A program made the position numbers and the translations under genes. A DNA stretch of 64,000 nucleotides from Synaphobranchus kaupii (lineage: Eukaryota; Chordata; Actinopteri; Anguilliformes; Synaphobranchidae), in assembly GCA_029718625.1 (NCBI GenBank), contig CM056376.1, positions 29,698,226 to 29,762,225 of the forward strand. The letters are read 5' to 3'. Below, piece by piece: positions 12,045 to 23,100 of the stretch (its first letter is position 1; every line of letters begins with the position of its first letter). The notes beneath the pieces are model-generated. The model was not told the origin of the DNA, did no database searches, and saw only the letters and a program-made list of their open reading frames with translations.

Positions 12045-12077
12045 TTCAGGGCAGCCCAGAAAATGGGCTGCCCTGAA
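12045..12077. repeat. perfect 14-bp hairpin
   Basis: The arm TTCAGGGCAGCCCA, a GAAAA loop and the arm TGGGCTGCCCTGAA form a perfect stem. A T run precedes it and TAAAAA follows closely. Confidence 0.9.
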
Positions 12078-12690
12078 CTAAAAATGCTTCCCGGTGTTCA
12101 GAATTGGGATTTGAATGATTATGGGATTTGAAGTTCTCTAATGAATGACTACAAATGTCGAAGGAAATATCAGAGCGGCAGGTTGCCAGGTTGAAGGCGC
12201 GTCTCGTTTTTTTTTTGTGCGGTTGTTGCGTTCCACTGTGTACGGGTTTCTCACGCGTGGTTCTTGATGCCTGTTCTCCCCCAGATCTCGCGGATCAGTT
12301 CATCTGCGCAGCTCGCTGTGTAAAATCACTTGACGTAAGCGCCGGTGTCAGCTTGGGTAGACTTGCATTTCATTTTCTTTTCCCAAGTCACAGTTCCATC
12401 GCATCGGATGATTCTTTTTATTTCAATTTATTTCAGTCAGAATCGGGTGGGGGGGTTTGTGAGTTACAGGAGGAATATGGTTCAGTCTAACCGTCTTTCT
12501 TCCCCATCAAAAGTCTGTTAGCATATGCTGAGCAGATTATCAGATCACAGAATGGGGTAATTACACTCCGTCTTTCTGACATTTCTGAATACAAAAAGAG
12601 ATCTGAAAATCAAGATGTTGTTTTTTTTTGTTTTTTTTAAATAGGAAATATAAAATTGATTTCTGCCAGTTCTGTTTGTTTGTCTTTAAT

Positions 12691-12728
<38 letters not shown>

Positions 12729-13039
12729 TATCATCCACAATTGAAGCTGGTGGGAGAAGTTTAGGTGTCAAATCACAAGAAATCAATTTTTTTTTAATAA
12801 AGATGCAGCCGGATACATATTCAAAATATATGAGAGTAAGATGAAATCACTAGAAAGTTTTCTAGTTATTATTTTTGCTGGATAATAAATTAATAAAAGC
12901 AGATGGAGTTACTTTATGATTTACTTTTCCTTCTTATTTTTTGGTTGTTTTTTTGCTCCCTCTCGTCTCCACGGTTACCCCGCTCACTTCCACTATTGAC
13001 CTTATTTCACTCCGGCTTAATAAATGTTATCCTTACTCC
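12078..13039. other. non-coding DNA with 32-C run
   Basis: An uninterrupted run of about 32 C lies at 12694-12725, with T runs at about 12618-12640. A 111-codon open frame at 12155-12490 has no recognisable features and is probably fortuitous. Confidence 0.5.
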
Positions 13040-13550
13040 AGTCCCCCGGAGCGAACTTTGTATTTCTGATGGGCCCTAATTAGGAAGAGCTTTGCAGCCT
13101 TTTCAGCAAGCAATCCCATGATGCCTTTCACCATCCCTTCTGCTCGCACCCCGGCCCCCGTACATATCTTCCCCTCTCTACAGGAAACCCTTCTCAAGGA
13201 GAGAGAGGGAGAGACAGAGAGAGGGAGAGAGACAGAGAGAGGGAGAGAGAGAGAGATATCTCAACTCCCGGCTTTATCTCATCACCAGAGCACAAAATTA
13301 ATAATGCGCAGCCAGAAAAAAAAAGTAATCAGGAGGCGTGTGGAGAGAGAGGGTCCCAATCAGGGCGTGCGACTGCGTGCTAAACCACAGCGGTCTATTA
13401 TAAACCTATTAGTGCTGCTCTCCGGCAGGAATCTTTCATTAGCCACCTACCATCTACAGCAAACAGGCATTAGTGTCGTTCAATGGGCGGCGCTGTGCAT
13501 TAATGATGCACACGCGGTCTGCATGACAATTAGGCGTCTCCTTGTTTGTG
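13040..13550. promoter_or_regulatory. candidate conserved non-coding block
   Basis: Two complex blocks (about 13060-13135 and 13280-13550) flank a GA repeat at about 13200-13257. They contain repeated TAAT and ATTA cores, for example GGGCCCTAATTAGGAAGAGC, CATTAATGATGCACACGCGG and GACAATTAGGCG. No frame is coding. The style is that of developmental enhancers; the call rests on composition. Confidence 0.25.
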
Positions 13551-13728
13551 TTAGCGGTGGTTTTGGGGGGTGGGGTTGGGGTTTGGGGGCGCAGGGAGGG
13601 AGACGAGAAGGCAGTGGGTGTTGTTGCTGTATGAGGAGTTGAAGAAATATTAGCGTTGTTTTCAGTGAGTGTCAGTATTGGGTGCCATTGCATTGTTTTA
13701 CTTGTTGGTTTCTCTAGGGATAAATCAG

Positions 13729-13765
<37 letters not shown>

Positions 13766-13791
13766 TGGGGCCTGCATGCATGCATGTGAGT

Positions 13792-13833
<42 letters not shown>

Positions 13834-14096
13834 CCTGCATGCATGCATATGTGTGTGTGTGTGTGTGTGTGTGTGTATTTGTGGGCCTGTATGCATGCAT
13901 GTGTGTGTGTGAGTGTGTGTTTGTGTGTGTATGTGTAGGCCTGCGTGCATGTGTGTGCCTGTGTGAGTGTGTGTTTGTGTGTGTATATGTGGGCCTGCGT
14001 GCATGCGTGTGCCTGTGTGAGTGTGTGTGTTTGTATATGTGTGGGCCTGCATGCATGTGTGTTGTGTGCCTGTGTGTTTGTGTGTGTGTGTTTTGT
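13729..14096. repeat. GT-rich minisatellite with GCATGCATG spacers
   Basis: GT tracts are interrupted at roughly regular intervals by GGCCTGCATGCATGCAT-type segments (about 13769, 13832, 13884, 13938, 13991 and 14044). This gives an irregular higher-order minisatellite. All open frames are Cys-Val or His-Thr repeats. Confidence 0.9.
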
Positions 14097-15354
14097 GCTT
14101 CCAGCTCCTCTGCATAACTTATATATTTATTTTTCTCCAGAAGAAGAGGAAAAAAACGGGTTGAATTTTAAAGAGAGGGAAATAAAATGATAACGTTTGA
14201 GCAGGTGTGTCTCTGGGGAAAAGACACCACTTTCTCTTACAAACAAACTTTATTTATTTCATTTTTAAACCAGGAACCAAAGAAGACTGTTTAGTCAGAT
14301 CGTATTCCTTTCACAAAGACGTGTTTTCCATATGAAAAAAATCCATGAATAAAGTGTTTTTTGCGCTGTCTGGTGAAAAAGGAAATAAAAGTAGAATTGT
14401 TTCCAGAAGATTCCTCTCACAACGGCGTCCCACGGGACCGCACAGCTCAGGGTATTGAAGCTGTGCTGAAGAGCTTTTTTAAATGTTGTTGTCACATAGC
14501 GATCAGTAGGCTGAGCTGATGGTACACAAATAATCCTCGTACCACACACCTGTCCCCGTACATGGCTTTTAAGAACCCATTACTCCTTCCACACACACAG
14601 TTCGGCAGGGTGGGGGGAGGGGGCTGCTAAGTGTTACTGACAGTAAAAGGAAAATGGGGAATAAATATTGTGGGAAAGCTGTATTTTACTCTTTATGAAT
14701 GCTCGATGGGGCTTTTTGTCGTGTTTTTCTTCTTGTTTTTTGGTCAAACCTTTTTTTTTGGACATGGTTATGGTGAGCCATCACACATTCATATGATTTA
14801 GGAGGGATTCTGCTCCTGGGAAATTGCTAGAACCCCCCCCCCCCCCCCCCATACACACCCCCACCCTGGAATGTGAAGTTTAACCTGTGAAGTGTGGTAG
14901 CACCACTAACTACAACAAAGCTTGCTTTTACACTGCCCTGCAAAACGATTTCCACCTCTTCATGGACCATGTAGGTTGTACCCACTACTCTCTGTGTGAC
15001 ACAGAAATGTTAATATGTGTGCTAAGATTCATAGCGTCCTATCCTTAGAGTGTATAGTCCTATCTGCAGATAGTACAGCTTTGTGGCGTCACCCTTTAAA
15101 ACTTTCAAGTTCCACCTCATAGTACTGCTTTGTATTTTGTTTTGACATGTTTTTGAAAGGGGAAAAAAAGTAATTTCAGGTGTTTCATCTGGTTTTTTTT
15201 TTGGCAACAAGACAGAAGACGCAGAGCTTTCCGTGTTAATAACCAAAGCTTATCATCCCAAGCTATGGAATAGAGGTCTGTAGAAATGATAATGGAAGGG
15301 AGGGAGGGAGAGAGGTAGAGAGAGAAGGATGGATGGATGGCACGAAACAGTGTA
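14097..15354. other. non-coding DNA
   Basis: No gene is supported. The stretch contains an 18-C run at about 14833-14850 and a GGGA/GGAT micro-repeat at about 15297-15340. Confidence 0.4.
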
Positions 15355-15560
15355 TCCTCTGAACCATAATTACTCTCGGGAGAGAGGCAGTACTAACAGA
15401 TTAAAAGCAGGCAGCCCCCTGCTGGTAGGGACTGGTAATAACAGGAGATGACGTGTCCATGTAGACTGTCTCTAAGTGCTGCTCATTATCTCATATAGAT
15501 TTAATTAGATTCTGCTCTCTGGTCTGGAGTGCTGACTATCCTCAACGCTCCAGGGGAAGG
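15355..15560. promoter_or_regulatory. candidate conserved non-coding element
   Basis: This is complex unique sequence with an ATAGATTTAATTAGATTC core at about 15496. It has no repeats and no coding frame. It is a candidate enhancer by texture only. Confidence 0.2.
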
Positions 15561-15571
15561 AAGGAGATGTA

Positions 15572-15690
15572 TTTATACACATGCACACAAGCACACACAC
15601 ACACGCACATACACACTCGCTTGAACACACAAACATACATGCATAAACACACACACACTTTTAAGCATACATACATAAATACACATGTTG
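15572..15690. repeat. CA-rich and CATA-rich simple repeat
   Basis: Interrupted ACAC and ATACATA tracts. Confidence 0.85.
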
Positions 15691-15834
15691 GCTCTGTAGA
15701 TTCTAAAGGAGATTAATTGATTAATTGGACTGTCCCTTCAGTCCGCTGAGGTAACCTTTGTCCCAAATGCATTTTTATTTTTGCTCCTGATTGTTTACTC
15801 ATTGATTGGAGGCAGCGGGTGCATGGCTATTAGT

Positions 15835-16470
15835 GAGGGATTAGAGTCTTCCTCGGTGTGAGATTAGAGTCTTCCTCAGTGTGGGGGTAGAGTCTTCCTC
15901 AGTGTACGCTAAAACAGTCTTCCTCAGTGAGGGATTAGTCTTCCTCGGTGTGGGATTAGAGTCTTCCTCAGATTAGAGAGTGTTCTTCAGTGTACGATTA
16001 GAGAGTCTTCTTCAGTGTACGATTTAGAGAGTCTTCTTCAGTGTGCGATTAGAGAGTCTTCTTCAGTGTGAGATTAGAGAGTCTTCTTCAGTGTACGATT
16101 AGAGAGTCTTCTTCAGTGTAAGATTAGAGAGTCTTCTTCAGTGTGAGTTAGAGAGTCTTCTTCAGTGTAAGATTAGAGAGTCTTCTTCAGTGTGGGGGTA
16201 GAGTCTTCCTCAGTGTACGATTAGACAGTCTTCCTCAGTGTGGGATTAGAGAGTCTTCTTCAGTGTGAGATTAGACAGTCTTCTTCAGTGTGAGATTAGA
16301 GAGTCTTCTTCAGTGTGCGATTAGAGAGTCTTCTTCAGTGTGAGATTAGAGAGTCTTCCTCAGTGTGAGATTAGAGAGTCTTCCTCAGTGTAAGATTAGA
16401 GTGGCTTCTTCAGTGTGAGATTAGAAAGTCTTCCTCAATGTGGGATTAGAGAGTTTTCCTCAGTCTTATC
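15835..16470. repeat. about 25-bp minisatellite
   Basis: Roughly 25 tandem copies of a unit containing GATTAGAGAGTCTTCTTCAG then TGTGA. Early copies have shorter GAGTCTTCCTCAGTGT forms and later ones the 25-bp form. Confidence 0.93.
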
Positions 16471-16534
16471 AAGGGCAGTGTATATAGCGTTTTACCAAGT
16501 GAATGTTGGGTTTCTGTGAAATACTGTATTTAAA

Positions 16535-16905
16535 CCTGCAGCATCCTAGTGTCTGCATGTTCCAGCCTCAAACGTGCAGCATCCTGGTGTCTGCATGTTC
16601 CAGCCTCAAACGTGCAGCATCCTGGTCTCTGCATGTTCCAGCCTCATAGAGCTGCATAATCTACATTCAAACGTGCAGCATCCTGGTGTCTGCATGTTCC
16701 AGCCTCAAACGTGCAGCATCCTGGTCTCTGCATGTTCCAGCCTCATAGAGCTGCATAATCTACATTCAACGTGCAGCATCCTGGTGTCTGCATGTTCCAG
16801 CCTCAAACGTGCAGCATCCTGGTCTCTGCATGTTCCAGAATGTGCTGCAGATTCTGCATTTAAACCTGCAGCTTACTGGTGTCTGCATGTTCCAGCATCA
16901 TACTG
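16535..16905. repeat. 38-bp minisatellite with compound units
   Basis: Repeats share GCAGCATCCTGGTGTCTGCA then TGTTCCAGCCTCAAACGT. Longer versions add AGAGCTGCATAATCTACATT. The 135-codon frame across it (16574-16981) is a translation of this repeat. Confidence 0.9.
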
Positions 16906-17229
16906 CAGATTCCCCTCTCCTGATTCTCCTGAGATTTCAATACACATTTTATTAATTATTCATATTCAGCAGATCTATTAAGCCAAACGACTGAATTACT
17001 GTTTATGATTTTATTAAAACTGTTCAAAGACAGCAGTGAAAGGTGTGGGGTCCAGTTTAAAGCCTGCTACTGCTCATTAATACTTAACCAGCTTCTGATT
17101 GATGCTAAAAGCTACAGAACGTTATTAGAATATCAATGTATTATGAGCGTGAGTCATTCTATTATTATTATTGTTGTTATTAATAATAATGGGATGTGCG
17201 TGGTGTGTATATGGGGTTCTGTATATTTG
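16906..17229. other. AT-rich non-coding DNA
   Basis: An ATT/ATA trinucleotide patch lies at about 17160-17190. I see nothing else. Confidence 0.4.
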
Positions 17230-17237
17230 CATGTGTA

Positions 17238-17277
<40 letters not shown>

Positions 17278-17479
17278 GTGTCTGTGTGAGAGAGATTGTG
17301 TGTGTGTGTGTGTGTGTGTGCGCGCTGTGGTGTCTGTGTGTGGGAGTGTGCGTGTGTGTGTGTGAGAGAGAGTGTGTGTGTGTGTGTGTGTGTCTGCGCT
17401 GTGGTGACTGTGTGTGAGAGAGGGGAGAGTGTGTGTGTGTGTGTGTGAGAGAGAGTGCGTGTATGCGTGTGTGTGTGCG
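17230..17479. repeat. GT/GA-rich repeat forming left flank of the palindrome
   Basis: GT and GAGA tracts contain the block GCGCTGTGGTGTCTGTGTGT. The same block, in the same orientation, resumes at about 33384 on the far side of the palindrome, so the palindrome appears to interrupt this repeat. Confidence 0.85.
17473..17479. repeat. possible target site duplication (left), GTGTGCG
   Basis: GTGTGCG directly precedes TATGAAGACCC and recurs directly after the inverted end at 33374-33380. The surrounding sequence is GT-rich, so a chance match is possible. Confidence 0.5.
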
Positions 17480-18300
17480 TATGAAGACCCATTGATGTCA
17501 AAAATAACGAAACACATGCGCAGCAACGCCTGCTTTGATGCCTGTGCAGCACAGCAGCGCCTGACGTGTCATGTAATTTCCCCATTGACTTATAACGGTC
17601 ACGCGTGCACGCGTACGTTCACGCGTAATGACTGTTGCGCACCACTAATCGTATTTATGAGACGGTCCAACGGTGTCAAAAATAACGAAACACATGCGCA
17701 GCAACGCGTGTGTGCCTGCGTGATTAACTTGGTAAATTTTGGTACGCGTGCGTGCGTGTGTCCGTTTGTTACGTGCGCATTGTATTTCACGCGTGACAAG
17801 ATGATGCGTACTGCACTCAAAGCGTGTACACGTTCGTCTGTCACTGTTAGAGAAATTTTGTTATGCGTTCACACACACACCCGTTCGCATTTTTTGATGC
17901 TACGCAACCGAAAGGTCTGGAGACCCATACGTCTCATAATGCGACTGAACGTGTCACACACACACCTGCTTTGATGCCAATTTCCCCATTGACTTATAAC
18001 GGTCACGCGTTCACGTGTAATGACTGTTGCGCACCACTAATCGTATTTATGAGACGGTCCAACAGTGTCAAAAATAACGAAACACATGCGCAGCATCCCG
18101 CGTACATGGCCGCGTACATGGACTTATAACGGTCACGCGTTCACGTGTAATGACTGTTGCGCACCACTAATCGTATTTATGAGACGGTCCAACAGTGTCA
18201 AAAATAACGAAACACATGCGCAGCATCCCGCGTACATGGCCGCGTACATGGACGCGTACATGGCCGCGTACATTGGACGCGTGCATGAACGCGTACATGA
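17480..18300. repeat. subterminal repeats of left arm
   Basis: A block ending GTCAAAAATAACGAAACACA then TGCGCAGCA occurs at about 17498, 17675, 18067 and 18197. In most copies it is preceded by TTATAACGGTCACGCGT and GACTGTTGCGCACCACTAAT. An array of 11-12-bp CGCGTACATGG(A/C) units follows at about 18099-18300. Repeated subterminal motifs are typical transposase-binding regions in some DNA transposons; that role is inferred. Confidence 0.8.
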
Positions 18301-18480
18301 ATTTTACCGACCTACCTTTCAAAATCTAATACTCCATGTAAAATATAGGGAAATATTTTCAGTCTCAACAGACTAATGTCCATATAGTCCTATGCTGGAA
18401 TCACTGTAAACGTTAAATAGACATACATTTATAGTTTACATTAAAAATCTAACAAAAAAGATCATTTGTTTTATAGCTAC

Positions 18481-18516
18481 AGGGCGCCCTTTATCGGGCG
18501 GCGCCCTTTATCGGGC
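18481..18516. repeat. GGGCGCC palindromic motif pair (left arm)
   Basis: GGGCGCCCTTTATCGGGCGG is immediately followed by a second CGCCCTTTATCGGGC. Related motifs recur at 18911-18932, 19341-19362 and (diverged) 19541-19556, and at matching places in the right arm. Confidence 0.85.
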
Positions 18517-18809
18517 ACGTCCTCGTTCAACCATGTTTGAACTTCCTCGAGAGCTGATTTGCCAACGAAAAAAAAAAAAAAAACAGTATTTCCCACCCAC
18601 TTCAAACCAAACAAGGTATGTATCCGCTCATTTTCATGAATATTTAACGATATTTACACATTTTATGAGCCTTTTTTATCACGCCCCCTATGTGGAAAAA
18701 AATGTCCGAAATCTGATTCTACTTCTGCGCTGGTGTACTACACTGCATAGTCTTGTTTACTTCGGGGGATTTAATTAAATAAAATGTCGCTAAAACTTTA
18801 GCTAGATAG

Positions 18810-19375
18810 CCAATATATTGGTTATTCAAACGGTATCTTTCTTGATGAAATAAACTAGTAACTGATTCTTAAAACAACAATAATCATGAGCTTGTTTATG
18901 GATTACAACAGCCGCCCGATAATGGGCGCCCTTTCTTTGGCAGTCTCGTCTCATCTTAAAGACGTTAAAACGAAAAAAAAAACACGTTATTGGCTTAAAA
19001 GTTAACATCGTTTTTGTAAAGAAATAAATCTCTTTTAAGCCAATAAACGATAGGCCTAGTTCTCTCCCCTTTTTTGACATTACTGTCTCATCTAAAAGAC
19101 GTTAAAACAAAAAACTACCGGTCACGTCTACATGTTTAATATTGGCTTAAAACTTAGTTTATCGTATTGTGAAGAAATAAACCCAATATTGACATCTTTC
19201 GGACTGCCAGGTAAACTATCCAGTTAGCCAGCTATTTTGCCAACATATTGGTTATTCAAACGGTATCTTTCTTGATGAAATAAACTATTAATTGATTATT
19301 AAAACAACAATATTCGTGAGCTTGTTTATGCACTACAAGAGCCGCCCGATAAAGGGCGCCCCTTTTTTCAGTACT
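18810..19375. repeat. 438-bp unit, about 1.5 copies (left arm)
   Basis: The block from CCAATATATTGGTTATTCAA to the GCCGCCCGATAAAGGGCGCC motif contains one full and one partial copy of the unit that is expanded in the right arm. Within a unit, TTGGCTTAAAAG and CTTTTAAGCCAA form internal inverted repeats. Confidence 0.85.
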
Positions 19376-19715
19376 TTCTCATCTAAAAGACGTTAAAACA
19401 AAAAAACTACCGGTCACATCTACATGGTTATTGGCTTAAAAGTTAGCTTATCGTTTTGTGAACCTAATAAATATAATATGTTCAATGGTATGTGCCCGAA
19501 TAATATCAGTATCGTATGTTGATCACAAAAATGTCTGGTTTCCGCCCGATAACCGGGTTCGGTACGCTAATTGCCTTGAAGATCAAATGTTCCCATAGAA
19601 CTAGGGCTGCAACTAGCTATTTTGATAATTAGAAGAAGTTTTGTAGTCCAAGGCAGCTCTACAAAATTAAAAAGCCTTTATTGAATGGCTCACATTATTT
19701 AGAATATTAAAAAAC

Positions 19716-19753
19716 CAACATGTTTCGGCCTACATAGGGACTTCATCAGCTGG
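19716..19753 (-). ncRNA. hammerhead-ribozyme-like core (left Penelope copy)
   Basis: On the minus strand the core boxes CTGATGA and GAAAC are separated by a short potential stem-loop, preceded by CAG and followed by ATGTTGG. Hammerhead motifs are established parts of Penelope-like retroelements (described by Cervera and De la Peña). Stem II here is short and imperfect, so activity is uncertain. Confidence 0.5.
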
Positions 19754-19894
19754 TGCTGAAAGAATGGAACAATATATAACATAGCCAGAAGGGGTCAGTC
19801 GAGATACAATCTATTAAATAGATCGTTATATAGATCATTATGTCAAATGAATAAACAATATTACTTACAAAATAATGCATCAAACTAATACATA

Positions 19895-19896
<2 letters not shown>

Positions 19897-19941
<45 letters not shown>
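19897..19941. repeat. (TA)n microsatellite, left arm
   Basis: About 21 TA units in the 3' tail of the minus-strand Penelope copy. A matching run lies in the right arm at about 30033-30075. Confidence 0.95.
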
Positions 19942-19944
<3 letters not shown>

Positions 19945-20163
19945 AACAACTCAAAAAACTAAAAGGAAAAAATAAATACTGTAGCAACATAAGAAAACAA
20001 GTCAGATCAAATCAATAAGTCAAACATACTAGATTGATGTTAAACAGAAAAAAATATAATATAAACAATATAATATAAAAATATAATGTAAAAATAAAAT
20101 AAAGAAAATATCAGGAAATGAGCAATGAACAATGGACAAAGTAATAAAGTAACCTACTTAACC

Positions 20164-20219
20164 TATAGAAATGACACCAAGTCTATGGAGTCATTTAGAC
20201 CTGGGGGTGAGGTGGCCTG
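20164..20219 (-). pseudogene. C-terminal end of Penelope-like ORF, separated by retrotransposon insertion
   Basis: These are the last 18 codons and stop (CTA at 20164-20166 on the plus strand) of the minus-strand Penelope-like ORF. Their upstream part resumes at 27396 beyond the chromovirus. The right arm shows the uninterrupted version ending at 29809. Confidence 0.75.
20215..20219. repeat. target site duplication GCCTG (left)
   Basis: GCCTG precedes the LTR start TGTAACG and recurs after the other LTR at 27396-27400. The right palindrome arm has a single GCCTG equivalent at the homologous place (CAGGC at 29754-29758), proving the empty site. Confidence 0.95.
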
Positions 20220-21622
20220 TGTAACGTTCCGTTCCCGTCCTGTCCGTTTTCCATGTTTTCCTTGTTTCCTTCCGTGTCATGTTGGATCCCTTGTCCGTGT
20301 TTCCCTCCTGGCTGTGGACTGGGCGTCTCCCTCGGGTACTTTTGGTTTCATTTTCCACTTTAGCTTCCGCCTATCACTCGCCCCTCTCGTTACTCACATT
20401 CCTCACTGCTGTGCTTCGGCAATCACTCCTGATTTAACATCACACCTGTTTCTCGTTTTCCTCCTTCACTTCCTGCACCATTTAAACCCCTGGCTGGCTG
20501 CTATTCAGCGCCAGTTCGTTGACTAACCTACCGTGTTTGTTTCGTATCCCGTTTCTGGTCCAGTGTTTGTGAGCCTGCTGGTTCATACCTGTTCGCCTGG
20601 TTTCCTGACTGGTAGCTATCTCTGCTAATCTTTCGCTGCTGCATGCATTTACCTGTTTCCCTTCAAAACCTCCAGACGCCGCAGTTCCAGTCTTCCCGCA
20701 GCTGTGTTTGTCCTCCCCGTGTTACGTACCTCCCGTACTCGTGTTGCGGTACCAGGACCTCTGCATGCCAGCCGGCTTACGCCAGTATTGCCCGAGCTAC
20801 GCCGCACCTTCCAACTCGGCGGTGCATTCACCAGCTACAGTCCTGTCACAACACCCTGCCTTTAACCTCTGCTTTCTGCCCGGTTACTCAAGCTACCCGG
20901 TCCAGTTTCCAGTCCTGTTCCAGCCCAGTTCCGATCCAGTTTCCAGTCCAGCTCCAGTCCAGTTTCCAGTCCAGTTCCAGTCCAGTTCCGGTGTTTTAGA
21001 CACCTCCGTTCAAGTCCAGTTCCGGCTTGGGACAAGTTCCGTGCCGTCCCCTGTGTTCCTGAGTGGACCTTCCGGTCCAGTTTCCAGTCCAGTTCCAGTC
21101 CAGGTCCGGTGTTCCATACACCTCCGTTCAAGTCCAGTTCCGGCTTGGAACAAGTTCCGTGCCGTTCCCGTTTCCTGAGTGGACCTCCCGGTCCAGTTTC
21201 CAGTCCAGTTCCCAGTCCAGTTCCAGTCCAGTTCCGGTGTTTTATACACCTCCGTTCAAGTCCAGTTCCGGCTTGGAACAAGTTCCGTGCCGTTCCCGTT
21301 TCCTGAGTGGACCTTCCGGTCCAGTTTCCAGTCCAGTTCCGATCCAGTTTCCAGTCCAGTTCCAGTCCAGTTCCAGTCCAGTTCCGGTGTTTTAGACACC
21401 TCCGTTCAAGTCCAGTTCCGGCTTGGAACAGTTCCGTGTTTCTTCAAGTCCAGCTCCGGCTTGGAGCAGTCCTCAGTTGGACGCTATCCTGTGTTAACTA
21501 ACTAACCTGTTTTGCTCCCGTGTACAGCTTTGGGACCACCCCAACGCTTAATAAAGTTCCACTTTCTGTAATCTGTCTCCTGGTCGTTGCACTTGGGTTC
21601 GTCCCGTATCAGGATCGTAACA
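20220..21622 (+). repeat. 5' LTR of chromovirus
   Basis: It starts TGTAACGTTCC and ends GATCGTAACA. A TATA-like CCATTTAAACCCC lies at about 20479 and a polyadenylation signal AATAAA at about 21550. About 500 bp in the middle (20905-21430) are a GTCCAGTTCCAGTCCAG-type tandem array that includes 115-130-bp higher units. The 3' LTR matches except for single-base indels in homopolymers. Confidence 0.95.
20905..21430. repeat. tandem repeat inside 5' LTR
   Basis: Short TTCCAGTCCAG repeats are organised in longer units of about 115-130 bp. Each longer unit ends CCTGAGTGGAC (unit boundaries near 21061, 21177 and 21305). All Ser/Pro/Gln- or Trp/Thr/Gly-rich open frames here are translations of this array. 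Confidence 0.9.
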
Positions 21623-21641
21623 GAACGAACTGGCCTACAAT

Positions 21642-22626
21642 ATGGACCCAGCCGATCTGGAACAGATTCGCCACGCCTTCTCCTGCCAAACTGCGAGCAG
21701 CGACCAACAGGGTCGCCGTCTGGATGATGTGCTGGAAGTAGTTAGGGGCATCACGGAGCAAGTATCCCAACTTTCGCTCCACCAACCCGCTACTACGGAT
21801 TCCAGCCAACCCGACTCCTTCCTCTCCCGAACCCCATCCGGAGGCACCGGCTCCCACTTCCAGCCGTGAGCCCCGTGTACAACACCCCGAGTTATATCGC
21901 GGGGGGTTGGGGAGATGTCGTGAATTTCTACTTAAATGTGACATAGTGTTTCGGGATGCAGCCCTCCTCCTTCGCCTCTGACTCCAGCAAGATCGCGTTC
22001 ATTATGAGCAGCCTGGGAGGGAGCGCCCTGGAGTGGGCTACATCCATCTGGGGACAGCCAGGCTCCGTTATGCAGCAACTTCGCAGCCTTTACGGCAGAG
22101 ATGCGACGTGTGTTTGAACACCCGACCTGTGGACGTGACGGCTACCCAGCGTCTGCTGCAAGTTCGCCAAGGCAACCGCAGTGTCGCAGAAATGGCCATT
22201 CAGTTTCGTACCCTCGCCGCGGAGTCAGGATGGAATGACGCCTCCCTCCAGGGGGCTTTCCGCCAAGCTCTCAGCGAGGAACTCAAGGACCAGCTTGCCA
22301 CTCGGGAGGAATCCAACTCCCTTAATAGCCTCATCAGCCTCGCTATAGCCATCGATAATCGTCTCCGCATCCGGGCCCGGGAGCGGGGAGGAAGTTCCGG
22401 GCGTCATTCGCCCTCCGTCGTCTCTAATGTTCATTCACACTCCTTCACTGGATCTCGGGCGCCTACGGGCGGGTCCGAGGAAGAGCCCATGCAACTGGGC
22501 AGAGTTGCGGTCAATCCCGAGGAGCGTCAGCGCCGTCAGCGCACCAGATCCTGTTTCTATTGCGGCAAGCCTGGCCATCAGATCGCCTCCTGTCCCATTC
22601 GCCCAAAAGAAGGGGCTCGCCAGTAA
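21642..22626 (+). pseudogene. gag of chromovirus (frameshifted)
   Basis: An ATG 20 bp after the 5' LTR begins a frame (21642-21869) with a coiled-coil-like N-terminus. The frame then breaks. A second segment (about 22033-22626) carries the capsid-like region and a CCHC zinc knuckle, CFYCGKPGHQIASC, near its end at about 22550-22590. The knuckle binds RNA during packaging. The gap between the segments has no single open frame, so at least one indel separates them. Length and layout fit a fish chromovirus gag of roughly 300-350 residues. Confidence 0.85.
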
Positions 22627-22990
22627 GACTGGGCGTACTGACGAGCCCCATCGTCCCCAACCATGCTGCCCAGGACCGCCTCATGTTCAAGGCTACTCTC
22701 CTTTGGAGGGACAAGACCCTATCTTCTTCGGCCCTAATTGACTCCGGAGCTGACGCCAGCTTCATGGATATCACCTTCGCCAGGAGGGCCGGCATTCCCA
22801 CGGAACGTCTCACTTCACCCATTTCAGCTCTAGCTCTGGACGGTAGGAGTTTGGGGTTAGTTACCCACTCCACCGTTCCTATCCAATTAGTTCTATCTGG
22901 CAATCATCGGGAGTCCATTCAGCTATTACTGATTAACTCCCCAGCAATCTGCTCTGGTTTTAGGTCAGACCTGGCTTCGCCTCCACAATC
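22627..22990 (+). pseudogene. retropepsin-like protease region of chromovirus
   Basis: The frame 22560-23000 contains the aspartic protease signature ALIDSGADASFMD at about 22732-22770. A Leu-rich strand (SALALDGRSLG) follows. It lies directly downstream of the gag zinc knuckle in an overlapping frame, the usual place for Ty3/gypsy protease. Confidence 0.85.
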
Positions 22991-23100
22991 CCCATATTGA
23001 CTGGAAAAGCCCGGTCGCATCCTGGCGTGGAGTGCCCACTGTCTAGCCAGCTGTCTCCGTTCTTGCACTACCCCCTCCGGGGCCCAGTAAACCCTGTTCC

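Larger units (their letters stand above)
17480..20219. repeat. left arm of palindrome, outer part
   Basis: This is the inverse complement of about 29756-33373. From outside in it holds subterminal ACGCGT-rich repeats, CGCGTACATGG repeats, GGGCGCC motifs, one and a half 438-bp units, a hammerhead-like core, a (TA)n run and the last codons of a Penelope-like ORF on the minus strand. Confidence 0.9.

Noticed and set aside
12155..12490. 111-codon open frame
   Set aside because: No domain, no splice context and low-complexity T and G runs inside; chance frame is likely.
13454..14117. Open frames up to 200 codons rich in Cys-Val or His-Thr
   Set aside because: They are GT/CA repeat translations.
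19602..19620. CTAGGGCTGCAACTAG as a hAT element end at the Penelope tail
   Set aside because: It resembles fish hAT ends, but only a short match is visible and no partner end or target duplication was found.
20643..21505. Ser/Pro/Gln-rich and Trp/Thr/Gly-rich open frames in the LTRs
   Set aside because: They come from the LTR-internal tandem array and appear in both LTRs and on both strands.
21623..21641. tRNA primer-binding site for the chromovirus
   Set aside because: The leader after the LTR does not match a tRNA 3' end with CCA that I recognise; self-priming or an unusual tRNA is possible but not shown.
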